Part shown: positions 52,871-62,812 of the stretch, one piece after another
How the letters are laid out: every line of letters starts with the position of its first letter
Numbering within the stretch: the first letter of the stretch is position 1
Assembly: GCA_020632975.1 (NCBI GenBank)
Contig: JACKEL010000006.1
Span: forward strand, 186,001-250,000
Direction of reading: 5' to 3'
Source of the DNA: Myxococcales bacterium
GTDB taxonomy: Bacteria > Myxococcota_C > UBA6777
Length of the DNA: 64,000 nucleotides
Made by a program: the position numbers and the translations under genes
Notes under the pieces: model-generated
Database searches by the model: none
What the model was told of the DNA's origin: nothing
What the model saw: only the letters and a program-made list of their open reading frames with translations

Positions 52871-54646
52871 ATGTTTCGTTGGTCTGGATTTGTTCTTTGT
52901 GGTCTCTTCTTGCTCTCTGTGTTGCGGTGCGCCCCTGTTCTTGTGGAAGAACCCAGCCGCGAACTCCAAGTCATTCGAAGCGAAACTTCCCGAACAGACG
53001 CCGCCATCGAAGAACCTCTCTCACAAGAAACGTCCCCTTCTGAGCAAGTGCTTTTCGAGCAAACGCCTTCCCCTGAAACCAACCCAGAGCCTTTGCCCCA
53101 AGAGATCCCATCCCCGACGGAAAGCACGATAGACACAGATCTCCCCGATCAGTCGGTGGTTTCAGACGAGGTTCAACATGAAACCTCGCAACCCGAGCCC
53201 CAAACAGAAACCACGCCCAACCCCGAAAGCACAAAAGAGATCTCCCCAGAGCCCAAACCAAGCTGCCTGAGTAGCAATGGCACGGACCTTTGCGACGATG
53301 GAAATCCTTGCAATGGTGTGGAACGCTGCAACACCACAACGGGAAAATGCGTGGCAGGAAAAGCGATTGTCTGTGATGACGGCGATGACTGCAATGGAAC
53401 CGAGCGATGCAACACCAAGACAGGAGCCTGCCAGTCCGCTCCTGCAATCACTTGCCCCATCGCTCCAAACGAATGCAACCAAAGCGGCGGTGCAGGGACC
53501 GTTACTGCAAACAAGATCAACACCTACACCCAAAACCAAGCCTTCCGCCTCCGCGATCAAAACAAGTGGAACGCCTACAACCAAATCATCGATCAGATCG
53601 CAGCCCACCCCAGCGCCACAAAGGTCACACTCACGACCTTGTTAGGTGATCTCAATCGTACAGGCAACAAAGTAAACAGCATCAGCGGGGTTTCTTGTTT
53701 GACGCGTGGATACACTTGGAACAGCGGGGACAATGGCGTGGCGTACTGGTATCCCCAAGGTCTCGCAGGAAGCGCAACAGCCACATCCAACGGCCAGATC
53801 AGCGGAAAGCGTGTGCTTGTCGCGAGTTGGTACCACAAGCCCGAAGCAGACAGCAGCACAAGCACCAACAAAGGAGTCCGCGTCAGCTTTGTGGATATCA
53901 CCAACACCGCAACATGGCCATACAGACACGCCCTCTTGGTGGAACCCGTGATGCAAGGCGGCAAAGCGAGTTATCAACCGATCCCGATCCATGCGGGCGG
54001 ACTAGCATGGTACAAAAACTGGTTGTATGTCCCTGATACATCTCGTGGTCTGCGCGTCTTCGATTTGGATCGTATCCTTCGCGTACAAACCTCAGACTCC
54101 AATGCCGTCGGATACATCGCCTCAAACGATCAATACCATGGCTTTGGTTACAAGTACGTGATCCCCCAAGTGAACCTATACACCCGTTGTAGCGGGAGTT
54201 GTTGTGCAAGGTTTTCATTTGCTTTTCTTGCGGCTTCGACGCAGTCTCCCTCCATCCTTTCGGGAGAATACACCAATGCAAATGTTCGAGGGCGCCTCCA
54301 TCGCTGGGCTTTGGACCCCAACACGGGTAAACTCGTCACCAAGAACCGCACGGCTGTTGCGACACAGATCCTGTTTCCTGGCGTGCTCAAGATGCAAGGC
54401 GCTGGCATCTCAGGACAACGCATCTGGATCTCCAGTAGCCAGTCAAAAGCAAGCTCTCCCACCTCCCCAGGCAGCCTATATACGGGGCAAATCGGCGGTT
54501 CGATCTCCACCTACCGCTATCCTTATCCCCCCGAAGATATGCACTATTCGAGCAGCCAAAGTTTGTTGTGGAGCCAAACAGAAAATCCCAACAGTCGCTA
54601 TATCTTTGCCATCACGCCCTCGAAGCTCGGAAGCGCCTGCCCATAG
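52871..54646 (+). CDS. Cys-rich lipoprotein with propeller-like C-terminal domain
   Basis: The 591-aa product starts with a lipoprotein signal ending in SVLRC (Cys about residue 20). A long Glu/Ser/Thr/Pro-rich disordered spacer follows (about 25-130), then two Cys-rich repeats of the CDDGxxCNGxERCNxxTGxC type (about 135-205). The rest (about 220-590) is a beta-rich domain with repeated Trp/Tyr/Gly strands (GLAWYKNWLYVPDTSRGLRVFDL), which looks like a propeller. No enzyme motif is seen. ATG 52871 is preferred to the frame start at 52838 because the signal peptide begins there; the ribosome site is weak. It converges on the first protease gene, which it overlaps at the 3' ends by about 35 bases. 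Confidence 0.8.
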   Translation: MFRWSGFVLCGLFLLSVLRCAPVLVEEPSRELQVIRSETSRTDAAIEEPLSQETSPSEQVLFEQTPSPETNPEPLPQEIPSPTESTIDTDLPDQSVVSDEVQHETSQPEPQTETTPNPESTKEISPEPKPSCLSSNGTDLCDDGNPCNGVERCNTTTGKCVAGKAIVCDDGDDCNGTERCNTKTGACQSAPAITCPIAPNECNQSGGAGTVTANKINTYTQNQAFRLRDQNKWNAYNQIIDQIAAHPSATKVTLTTLLGDLNRTGNKVNSISGVSCLTRGYTWNSGDNGVAYWYPQGLAGSATATSNGQISGKRVLVASWYHKPEADSSTSTNKGVRVSFVDITNTATWPYRHALLVEPVMQGGKASYQPIPIHAGGLAWYKNWLYVPDTSRGLRVFDLDRILRVQTSDSNAVGYIASNDQYHGFGYKYVIPQVNLYTRCSGSCCARFSFAFLAASTQSPSILSGEYTNANVRGRLHRWALDPNTGKLVTKNRTAVATQILFPGVLKMQGAGISGQRIWISSSQSKASSPTSPGSLYTGQIGGSISTYRYPYPPEDMHYSSSQSLLWSQTENPNSRYIFAITPSKLGSACP

Positions 54647-57068
54647 CCCACAAGAAAAACAACAAGATCCCCCAACCACCGCGCTCTCCAAACGCTCCTT
54701 CTCCCCAATCGCATCCTCCCCCAGCCTTGGGAGCATCGTCAGACACTCCATCCCCAAGTGCCTCTTTCGGCCCCGCATCGCCCGTTAAATCGACCACTCC
54801 ACCATCAGAAGCAGGCTTTTCCAACAAACGTTCTACATCAAGCACACAGTGACCCGCCCCACAACGAAACTCTCGTGGACAGTCATCATCTCGAAAGCAA
54901 GGGCTTGATAAGGTTGGTACACAGATACCCAGATCTTCCTCTCCAGAGATGACAAGCTCGCAGCGTTGGTTGACTTGGCACTCTGTGTGATCTTTGCACA
55001 AACAGATATCCCAGCCCGCACCAAGGTTTCGACAGACTCCACCCGCAAGACACTTTTTGTCAGCGCACTGTTCAAAGCACCGCGCCTGCGATTGGATCGA
55101 ACTCATACGAAAGCAGATACCGCGATCTGTGCAACCTTGAAGATCATCGCAAGGGCTCCCGATCTCTTGGTAGCCAGGCTTTGTCCCGAGACACAACATC
55201 CCGTAAGGCGGGCGAGCACGACAGTAACGACCAGGCGGACAAGCAGGACGTTGGCTGAGTGGCGTACAAGCCCCAACGCCCACATCCCCCCAACGACCGA
55301 AGTTACAGAACTGATCTTTCCCACAATCCTCATGCGCATGACAAAGACAGATATTGTGCTTGTCGAGGATCTTCTCGCAGACACCGCCTTTTTCACAGCT
55401 ACCAGAGCAAGAGGGAAAACAAGTCGGCGCTTGTTCTTGAAGACAAAGAAGCCCGTCATCGCAAGTATTTCCTGCTTTGCAAGCTCCCCCACTTTGTCCG
55501 GCAGGCGGATCACATCGAAGGATACAGCGACTCTGTGCAGGATTTGTCGGAGAAGGAACACACGCAAACCCCGCTTGGCAGGGGCGGACGTTGTCGCAAA
55601 AATCACCGTCCTGACCGCCCCCACCGCGCAAACAGATCCCATCGCGACAGGCCATCCCATCAGGACAAGGTAGATTGGGCGCACAAGCGATATCACAAGA
55701 CCTTTTGGGAACACACTGGTTAAACCCTGCGCTGGCAGGCTCACAACGGAACCCTTCGGGACACAGTCGAAAAGAGTCACAAGGTTGTGTGCAATAACCC
55801 ATGATGTGGTTGTCATTGCAGAATCCGTCAAAACCACACGATGCACTCGAATAACAAGTCTGGCAAAGGCTAGGAGAACGTGCAGGACGCCGCAAACGAC
55901 AACGTCCGCCATCACAAATCTCCGCATATCCGCACTGACCGTCTTCTTGGCAAGCAACTTCCGCACAAGCCCCTTGGTTGGGCAAGCAATAAAACTGTGC
56001 GGAGACCCCGTATCCTTCGATATTTTGACACTGATAACCATCAGGGCATTGAAAACACGAAGCCTCCCCACAAGGCATCAAACAACGCCAACCCTCTTCG
56101 CGTCGAAAGCAGCGTCCGCCCTCGCCGCATGGATCACCATCTTTTTGGCATGGCAAACACAGTCCATCCATATCTTGCGGCCCCCGAGGCGCGCACGAAA
56201 ACTGCTCGCAACGACCGCAAGAAGTGCACGTACCATCATACAAACAAGCGCGGGGAGGATTGTGATAACTGATCCAAAAACGCCCAAGGAAGGCAAGGTT
56301 CGCATCCACACGCGTAGAGAGCACCCCACCATCGCAGTTGGTGTACCTTTGGTTCTGATGGACTGTTGCTTGGTAGGCTTGTGAGGTCACCCCCACGATC
56401 TCCCAGACGCCGCCCACTTGCAACAGCGCAGGTCCTCCAGAATCTCCATGACATGCGCTTTTTTTCCCCTCTCGATCCCATGTCACAAAGGTACGCGAAA
56501 AGAGCTGAAACAACGGGATATCCGCGCTGTACTTCTGATCCGCGAATACGATATCAGGCTGCGTTTTCGTGAAACCATATCCCGCATAGCGAAGAAGCCC
56601 GCCCAACGGGAGTTTTTCGATGCCTCCTAAAGAAAGATTCAATGGCAAGACATCTTTGACTTCATCTTTCAGGATCAAGACCGCCACATCATAACCAGCC
56701 CGATCCCCCAATGACGAGGCATAACGAGGATGAGCATGAACTTCTTCGATCGCGTAATACGTGCTCTGAAATCCCCCACCTTCGAGGGCTTTGTCCACAC
56801 GAAACCGATACAAAGCAAGCCGTTCGCCCGTCATCGCTGCAACACAGTGCGCTGCCGTCAAGACCAGACGAGACGTGATCAGGGTTCCCGTGCAAAATGC
56901 TTGCTGAGAACCTTCTTGTTCAGCAGTGAGCGCACCAATCGCTTCTATGGAAAGATCAGGAGAGCCGTTGATGATGGGAGAAGAGGAAGAAGAAAGGGGG
57001 GAAGAAGACTGGCAAGCTCCTAGCCAAAAGGTCGTCAGGATGACTTGCAAGACCCAAAGGCGAGGCAT
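54612..57068 (-). CDS. Trypsin-like protease with lipobox and MYXO-CTERM-like tail (paralogue 1)
   Basis: The 818-aa product has a lipoprotein signal ending WLGAC, a trypsin domain (about 30-275) with TAAHC, YDVAVLIL and GDSGGP for the His-Asp-Ser triad, and long Cys-rich repeats (about 290-740) of the CxxxxDC...C type. The C-terminus has Gly-Gly-Cys, a hydrophobic helix and an Arg cluster (MGRRFRASRA), the layout of a MYXO-CTERM sorting tail. ATG 57068 is preferred because the signal begins there; the frame extends to 57131 through a hairpin. It is the last of three tandem paralogues on the minus strand. Substrate and activation are unknown. Confidence 0.88.
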   Translation of the reverse strand: MPRLWVLQVILTTFWLGACQSSSPLSSSSSPIINGSPDLSIEAIGALTAEQEGSQQAFCTGTLITSRLVLTAAHCVAAMTGERLALYRFRVDKALEGGGFQSTYYAIEEVHAHPRYASSLGDRAGYDVAVLILKDEVKDVLPLNLSLGGIEKLPLGGLLRYAGYGFTKTQPDIVFADQKYSADIPLFQLFSRTFVTWDREGKKSACHGDSGGPALLQVGGVWEIVGVTSQAYQATVHQNQRYTNCDGGVLSTRVDANLAFLGRFWISYHNPPRACLYDGTCTSCGRCEQFSCAPRGPQDMDGLCLPCQKDGDPCGEGGRCFRREEGWRCLMPCGEASCFQCPDGYQCQNIEGYGVSAQFYCLPNQGACAEVACQEDGQCGYAEICDGGRCRLRRPARSPSLCQTCYSSASCGFDGFCNDNHIMGYCTQPCDSFRLCPEGFRCEPASAGFNQCVPKRSCDIACAPNLPCPDGMACRDGICLRGGGGQDGDFCDNVRPCQAGFACVPSPTNPAQSRCILRCDPPAGQSGGACKAGNTCDDGLLCLQEQAPTCFPSCSGSCEKGGVCEKILDKHNICLCHAHEDCGKDQFCNFGRWGDVGVGACTPLSQRPACPPGRYCRARPPYGMLCLGTKPGYQEIGSPCDDLQGCTDRGICFRMSSIQSQARCFEQCADKKCLAGGVCRNLGAGWDICLCKDHTECQVNQRCELVISGEEDLGICVPTLSSPCFRDDDCPREFRCGAGHCVLDVERLLEKPASDGGVVDLTGDAGPKEALGDGVSDDAPKAGGGCDWGEGAFGERGGWGILLFFLWAMGRRFRASRA

Positions 57069-57077
57069 CACACGCCC

Positions 57078-57116
57078 CCACCCAACCTTGGTTTGTGAAA
57101 AGCTTTGGTTGGGTGG
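57078..57116 (-). other. Ten-bp-stem hairpin before protease paralogue 1
   Basis: CCACCCAACC (57078-57087) and GGTTGGGTGG (57107-57116) are perfect complements, nine bases upstream of the ATG at 57068. In the minus-strand mRNA this stem would lie where the ribosome site is expected. It may be a terminator after paralogue 2 or a translational control element; there is no T-run. Confidence 0.6.
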
Positions 57117-57147
57117 ATTTGTGATGGACAAGGCTTACCTCACAGTG

Positions 57148-59712
57148 TCATCTCCGACGTCGTCGGATGAAAAACGCAAGCAACAACAAGGACCACCAAG
57201 GAGCAGACGATGGATCGTTTGTTTGCGCGTTGCAACTACAACCACCACCCGTGTTGATCTGGACTTCTGTGTTGGCGCCATCTTGGGGAGCGGCTTCGGG
57301 GGCCTTCTCAGCGCCAGCGTCCACTAGGGCAGGTTCTTCGGCAACAGGCTCAGCAGCGGGCTCTTCTGCGACAGGTTCGGGAGTCACCTTTTCAGCAGTG
57401 GGCTCGGGCGTCACTTCCGGGCTTGCTGGCTCGGGTGGAGGCTCATTCTTCTTGGAAGGATCGAAGACACAAATGTCGTTTTCGCACTTGTGTTCTGTGG
57501 GACAGTCTGTATCTGCCTTACAAACAGAGCCTTTTTGACGCGTGCAGTAACCGTACACCGTGCCATCTTGCGAGGTAAAGAGGCGTTCACAAGTGCTTCC
57601 TTGTGCACACTCTGTTTGGTCGCGGCACAAGCACAATGCAAAGCCACCACCAAAGTTGATACAAGTTCCGTTTCCATTACAAGGTTGTGCGGAGGAACAG
57701 CTTTGCATACAAACGGCGCTTTCTTGTTCAGAAGCAAAGCGGTTGCAGCTCAAGCCAGACTCACATCGCAAGGTCTGGCTGCAAGGTTGACCTGTTTTTT
57801 GCTTGCCATCTTCAGGCAAACAAGCACCACCCACACTCGACGCAGGACGACAAACCGTGTTGGAGGGACAAGCCGTTCCTGTTCCTTTATTCACGCACGC
57901 ACCAAAACCATACTGTCCAGTGGTCGTGAGGTTACACTCTTGGTTGGCCCCACAGTCAGAGTCTTTCTCACAGATACAAGCTGAGAAGCTGCGACCCAAC
58001 TGAGTACATTGCCCGCCAGAGGGACAAGTCCCCGAGCAAGAAGCCAAACAGACGGACAAACCACCACCAAAACGAACACATTGGAGACCAGCATCACAGC
58101 TACCGTCCGCACGACAAGCGCTTGCAGCGGTACCATCGGGAGGACCACAACCCAGTGCACAACGACCCGCTTCTTCTGTTTCAGGAACACACTTGTAGTC
58201 TGCTGCGCATGGATTTTGTTGGTTACAGAAGTCACCGTATTTTCCGCCGCCAGAGCGCTTACAAAAACCAGCAACACACTGATAATCTTGGGGGCAAGCA
58301 TTTTGTGCAGAGCAGTTCATGCTGCACACACCAGAAGGCATACAACGCTTCACGCCTGCTGCCACTTCTTTGCAAGAGAAACCATTGGGGCAGTAGTCAC
58401 CTGCGCTACATGCTTGGACGCAGTATCCCAAGCCGCTGTTTCCGCCCACGCAATAACCGTTGGTTCCGCACTGATCACTACTGTAACAAGGGCGACAAGT
58501 TTGATCTGCGGGGGGAGGCAAAGAGATCTTACAAATACCTTTGTCACAAACTTCGGAAGGACCGCAGTCTGAGTCAACCGTACAAGTTGCATCAGGGCAA
58601 GCATTTTGGATGGGGAAACACAACTTGGCGACAGCACCGCCATCATTAGCGTGATCGCGACAGAAGCTGCCATTTGGGCAACAGTTGTCTGTGTTGCAAG
58701 GCATCACACAACGATAACCTTCGTTAAGCTGAAGGCACTTTCCGCCTGCACAGTCGGCATCTTGGTGACAGGGCTTACAAACTTGGGTGGGCAATGTAAC
58801 GGGCTTGCGCTCGCAAAACAGATTCTTACAAGAGTCACACGCGCTACATTGTGTATCGTCTGTGCAAGCCTTGGGGCCATCGCTGTATTGATCGAGGTAA
58901 GGTTGAAGGAAGTCTGCGATGCTGGTATCGACACGACAAGATACCGCACCACCATCACAAAGCGTTTGTCCTTGTTGTGCGGTCGCGGTCGCTCGGTAAG
59001 CCGTCGAAGTCACACCCAACACCACCCACTTTCCATTCACCATCCCCAAAGCAGGACCACCAGAGTCCCCATGGCAAGCGCTTTTACGTTGGGCCACAGC
59101 CGTAGCTTTGTCGTAGTGGATAAAGGTGCGTGTACCAATCTGATCGACGGGGATATCCGCTGCATATTTCTTGTCAGCCGAGACGATGTTGGGTTGGGTT
59201 TGGATCTGACCATAGCCTACGACGTGAACGTCTTGTCCCACCATGGTTTGCGGGATGGGATCGACGTTTGGTGCGATCGGCGTGACGTTAGAGGCTTTCA
59301 CCTTGAGGATCAACACAGCGATATCGTAATCAGAGTAATTGCTTGTGTTGTTGCGGCTATACTGAGGGTGCGTGATCGCCTGATCCAACTGATAGAAGTC
59401 ACTTGTAAAAGTGCCACCTGCAGCGGGGAAATCCACACGATACTCGATATTGGTGATCCCGTACTGACGAATCGCTTCAACACAGTGCGCTGCCGTGACG
59501 ACCAATTGTTTGGTGATCAACGTCCCTGTACAAAAAGGGCTACGACGCACCGTGAGTGCACCAATGGCGGACTCTGTAAGGTCAGGCTGACCATTGATGA
59601 TGAATTTTTCTTGCTTGCCAGGAGCCTCGTCGATACGACGGCACGCTCCCCCCAAAGTCCCCATCAGGACGAGCATCGCAAGGAAAAAAGACCGAAAACG
59701 AACCAAGGGCAT
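57148..59712 (-). CDS. Trypsin-like protease with lipobox and MYXO-CTERM tail (paralogue 2)
   Basis: The 854-aa product has a lipoprotein signal ending LGGAC, a trypsin domain with TAAHC, YDIAVLIL and GDSGGP, and Cys-rich repeats (about 285-745). A Pro/Glu/Ala/Val-rich stretch (about 760-820) follows, then a textbook MYXO-CTERM tail: GGGCSC, a hydrophobic helix and RRRRR at the very end. It is the middle of three tandem paralogues and is separated from paralogue 1 by 79 bases. A 15-bp inverted repeat lies 165 bases upstream. Cell-surface location is likely from both tags. Confidence 0.92.
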   Translation of the reverse strand: MPLVRFRSFFLAMLVLMGTLGGACRRIDEAPGKQEKFIINGQPDLTESAIGALTVRRSPFCTGTLITKQLVVTAAHCVEAIRQYGITNIEYRVDFPAAGGTFTSDFYQLDQAITHPQYSRNNTSNYSDYDIAVLILKVKASNVTPIAPNVDPIPQTMVGQDVHVVGYGQIQTQPNIVSADKKYAADIPVDQIGTRTFIHYDKATAVAQRKSACHGDSGGPALGMVNGKWVVLGVTSTAYRATATAQQGQTLCDGGAVSCRVDTSIADFLQPYLDQYSDGPKACTDDTQCSACDSCKNLFCERKPVTLPTQVCKPCHQDADCAGGKCLQLNEGYRCVMPCNTDNCCPNGSFCRDHANDGGAVAKLCFPIQNACPDATCTVDSDCGPSEVCDKGICKISLPPPADQTCRPCYSSDQCGTNGYCVGGNSGLGYCVQACSAGDYCPNGFSCKEVAAGVKRCMPSGVCSMNCSAQNACPQDYQCVAGFCKRSGGGKYGDFCNQQNPCAADYKCVPETEEAGRCALGCGPPDGTAASACRADGSCDAGLQCVRFGGGLSVCLASCSGTCPSGGQCTQLGRSFSACICEKDSDCGANQECNLTTTGQYGFGACVNKGTGTACPSNTVCRPASSVGGACLPEDGKQKTGQPCSQTLRCESGLSCNRFASEQESAVCMQSCSSAQPCNGNGTCINFGGGFALCLCRDQTECAQGSTCERLFTSQDGTVYGYCTRQKGSVCKADTDCPTEHKCENDICVFDPSKKNEPPPEPASPEVTPEPTAEKVTPEPVAEEPAAEPVAEEPALVDAGAEKAPEAAPQDGANTEVQINTGGGCSCNAQTNDPSSAPWWSLLLLAFFIRRRRR

Positions 59713-59877
59713 ATCATCATTCCTTTCAGTAAACCAGACAAGTCATGTCTGTTGTGACCTCATGGCGTCCTATTTGGATGCATGGATCATCTTTTGCGGC
59801 GCGGAGTTATCGTGTGTGTGTGGTACAAAACGAGAATCCTAGGATGCACAGACTAGACAAGACGGGGCAAGAGAGGT

Positions 59878-59892
59878 GTTCAAAGATTGAAC
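59878..59892. promoter_or_regulatory. 15-bp inverted repeat upstream of protease paralogue 2
   Basis: GTTCAAAGATTGAAC consists of GTTCAA, AGA, TTGAAC, an inverted repeat with a three-base centre. It lies about 165 bases upstream of the start of paralogue 2. An identical copy lies upstream of paralogue 3. It is therefore a candidate operator for a shared regulator. Confidence 0.6.
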
Positions 59893-59919
59893 CTGTTTTG
59901 GTGGGAAGAGAGGCAGGAT

Positions 59920-62565
59920 TTAGGCGGTTCGACGACGCAAGCTCAGCAACACCAAGAAGACAAAAAGAAATCCGACCGAACCCATGGGCTGTTCAGACGA
60001 GGAACAACCGCATCCACCCGCCGCAGTATTGATCGTCAATTCACCTTGTGTTTCGGGCGCGGTCTCCGTTTTTTCGGGTGCCCCTGCGTCCGATGTCGTT
60101 TCTTCACTAGAAACGATGGGTTCGGAAACGGAATCAACGGTAGGTTCGGCGCTTGGCTCGACGGCTTGCTCTGCAATGGGCTCTGTCGAAGGTTCACTTG
60201 CAGGCTCGGCACTTGGCTCTGTTGGATTGTTGGAAGCAACACATGCTCCAGCATTACAGGCATAATTCGCGGGACATTCTTTGTCTGCATTGCAGCCTGC
60301 CCCCAAAGCAGGACCACAAACACCGACGCCTTGATCTGCCAAAACGAGATGACATTGTCTCCCAAGGCCACAGTCCTGATCCCTTTGGCAAATGCAAAGG
60401 TTCAAGCCATTCCCAAAGTCTGTACAAGCACCACCATTTGAACAGAGAGCACTACCAGAGCAAGGCTCCATACATCGGGGAGTTCCGTCAAAGTTGTAGC
60501 AAGCGAGGCCTGGAGCACATCGCAAAGTGCGGCTACACACAGCCCCTGCACGCTGATCACCATCTTCAGGAAGACAAGCTTTGGTCCCCGAGGCCGAACG
60601 ACAGGTCAAGGTCGCAGGGCAAGCGGGTGGCGTCTTGCTTTTGGCCACACATCCGCCGATCCCCAAAGAACCCCAACGATTGATGTTACAGAACTGTTCT
60701 GCTCCACAATCACTATCACTGCGACAGACACAGGCTGTGATATTCGATTGGACACTCGTGCATGTCCCGCCCCCAGCGCAGGCTTGCCCAACATTGGTAC
60801 AACCTTGCATACAAGCGAGGGTTCGCGTCCCAAAGCAAGTCAGGCCCGCATCACACGTACGATTCGTTCCACAAGCATTGCCTGCAACGGTACCATTGGG
60901 CGCGCAATTCAAGGCACAACGGCCACTTCCGCTATCTTCAGAAAGACAAGAGTAGCCTGGCGCGCAATTGAATCCTGTTTTACAGAAGTCACCATCTTTC
61001 CCGCCGCCATCGCGCTGGCAGAAACCAGCACCGCATGTGTAACCACTGGGGCATGGAGAGACATCATCGCACCGCATAAAACAGCCTTCTTGTGGGATGC
61101 ATTGTTTGGTGCCTGGGGTCAGTTGCAAACATTCGAAGCCATCAGGACAATAATCGCCTGTACCACAGCCCTGAACGCAGTAACCAAGGCCGTTTTCGGG
61201 CTCCAAACAAAAGCCTGTTCCGCAGTCTTGGCTGGTTTTGCAAGGACGGCAAAGTTGTGGGATGGGTGTGGGGCGATCGATCTTACAAGTACCGTTTTCG
61301 CAGAGCTCGGCAGGACCGCAGTCTGAGGCACTTTGGCAGGATGCTGGCGGACACACGCCACTCACAGGACGACAAGAAAGTACCGCAGTTGCCCCGCCAC
61401 CCGAAGTCGTCTGACAGACCCCACCTGTGGGACACTGATAACAAGTGTTGTCGTTGCATGGCTGCACACAACGAAAGCCTTCGTTCGTGCGCAAACACTT
61501 CGCATCTCCACCACAGTCCGTATCTGTCGAACAGGGCTTGCAATAGGTTGTGGTGTTCACTGTAGCAGCACCGCACGAGCCTTGTTGACATGTGCCGCAA
61601 GTTCCGCACTCTGCGTCCGTGGTACACGTCGCGGGGTTGTCCGCGTAGCGCTTCAAAAAAGGCTCCAAAAACTCCAGATTCATATCGAGGCGCGTCGAAA
61701 CGCCCGCAGCATCGCAAAGAGTGAGGTTGCTTTGTGGATCAGGAGTCGCTCCTTCCACAACCGAACTCACACCAAGGATGTATTCAACGCCGTTGACTGT
61801 GTAGAGCGCAGGTCCTCCAGAGTCTCCGTTGCATACGCTTTTTTTGGTGACTTTGTCCCAATGACGAAAAGAACGAGGACGGATCTCATCAAGTGGAATC
61901 ATCGCGGACTGCTTGCTCGGCGCAGATACACGTTGCGGCTGGGTTTGGATCTGGCCGTAGCCAACGAGTTTGAGGTTTGTACCCAACCAAGCTTGTGGGA
62001 TAGAAGCGCGATTCAAAGGAACAGGCGTGACGTTGGGGACCGCTGTTTTCAAGATCCAGATCGCCACGTCATAATCCGAATAAGTCTGCGCAGGAACACT
62101 GCGGCTATAACGAGGATGCGTGAGCGCTTCTTCGAGCTCGTAGTAAGCAGTCTTAAAGGTCACACCATCCGCTTCGGGCGTATCCACACGAAAACGAAAG
62201 CTTCCCACATTTTGACTGGTGATATCCTCAACACAGTGGGCGGCTGTCACGACCAATCGCCCTGTCAGCAAAGTCCCTGTACAAAATGGCGCATAACTAT
62301 TACCAGAGCGCCGTGTCAGCGCACCAATCGCAGGATTGGTGATGTCTTGCGCGCCATTGATGATGGCTTTTGCGGTCGAGGATATCGCGGGGGGAAGCTC
62401 AGTTCTTTGGCAGCCCCCAACGCACAAAGCGAAGGCTGACAAGAGCCAAAAAGCCCCTTGGAGAGAGCGTCGCGAAAAAAAGGACAAGGGGGTGCTCACT
62501 TGGGCGGGGTGTAGCGAAGATGCCCGAAGCATCGGCATCTTCGCATGGAGCAAACGATTAAACAT
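59920..62565 (-). CDS. Trypsin-like protease with lipobox and MYXO-CTERM tail (paralogue 3)
   Basis: The 881-aa product has a lipoprotein signal ending CVGGC (about residue 53, preceded by a long basic N-region that may include an upstream start), a trypsin domain with TAAHC, YDVAIWIL and GDSGGP, and Cys-rich repeats (about 320-770). A Glu/Ser/Pro-rich spacer with repeated SAEPASEPS-type units follows, and the tail GGCGCSSSEQ...LRRRTA is of the MYXO-CTERM type. It is the first of the three tandem genes and has its own long upstream region with the GTTCAAAGATTGAAC repeat. M10 and M12 are other possible starts. Confidence 0.92.
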   Translation of the reverse strand: MFNRLLHAKMPMLRASSLHPAQVSTPLSFFSRRSLQGAFWLLSAFALCVGGCQRTELPPAISSTAKAIINGAQDITNPAIGALTRRSGNSYAPFCTGTLLTGRLVVTAAHCVEDITSQNVGSFRFRVDTPEADGVTFKTAYYELEEALTHPRYSRSVPAQTYSDYDVAIWILKTAVPNVTPVPLNRASIPQAWLGTNLKLVGYGQIQTQPQRVSAPSKQSAMIPLDEIRPRSFRHWDKVTKKSVCNGDSGGPALYTVNGVEYILGVSSVVEGATPDPQSNLTLCDAAGVSTRLDMNLEFLEPFLKRYADNPATCTTDAECGTCGTCQQGSCGAATVNTTTYCKPCSTDTDCGGDAKCLRTNEGFRCVQPCNDNTCYQCPTGGVCQTTSGGGATAVLSCRPVSGVCPPASCQSASDCGPAELCENGTCKIDRPTPIPQLCRPCKTSQDCGTGFCLEPENGLGYCVQGCGTGDYCPDGFECLQLTPGTKQCIPQEGCFMRCDDVSPCPSGYTCGAGFCQRDGGGKDGDFCKTGFNCAPGYSCLSEDSGSGRCALNCAPNGTVAGNACGTNRTCDAGLTCFGTRTLACMQGCTNVGQACAGGGTCTSVQSNITACVCRSDSDCGAEQFCNINRWGSLGIGGCVAKSKTPPACPATLTCRSASGTKACLPEDGDQRAGAVCSRTLRCAPGLACYNFDGTPRCMEPCSGSALCSNGGACTDFGNGLNLCICQRDQDCGLGRQCHLVLADQGVGVCGPALGAGCNADKECPANYACNAGACVASNNPTEPSAEPASEPSTEPIAEQAVEPSAEPTVDSVSEPIVSSEETTSDAGAPEKTETAPETQGELTINTAAGGCGCSSSEQPMGSVGFLFVFLVLLSLRRRTA

Positions 62566-62696
62566 GATGAAACCTCAAAGAAAAATGCTTTATCGCATAA
62601 AGAAAACTTTGTTTGGGATGCGGATATCGTGAACAAGTCGCAGCAGAGATATCTTTGGGTGCGCGGGAAACATAGAAGATTCCAGACATGCAAGAT

Positions 62697-62711
62697 GTTC
62701 AAAGATTGAAC
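62697..62711. promoter_or_regulatory. 15-bp inverted repeat upstream of protease paralogue 3
   Basis: An exact copy of GTTCAAAGATTGAAC (GTTCAA-AGA-TTGAAC), about 132 bases upstream of the start of paralogue 3. It matches the site before paralogue 2 over all 15 bases. Flanking sequence shares only CAAGA. Confidence 0.6.
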
Positions 62712-62812
62712 GATGGAGGCTTTTGGACCGAAAAAGAGGGGAAAAAAGAGAAAAGTCTGCACAGAAAGGGGAGGAAACAGGAAGAGATGGCAGGGGGATT
62801 TGCACGAAGAAC

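Noticed and set aside
58606..59757. Plus-strand frame opposite protease paralogue 2
   Set aside because: It is the antisense of the Cys-rich and trypsin coding sequence; the trypsin triad is on the minus strand.
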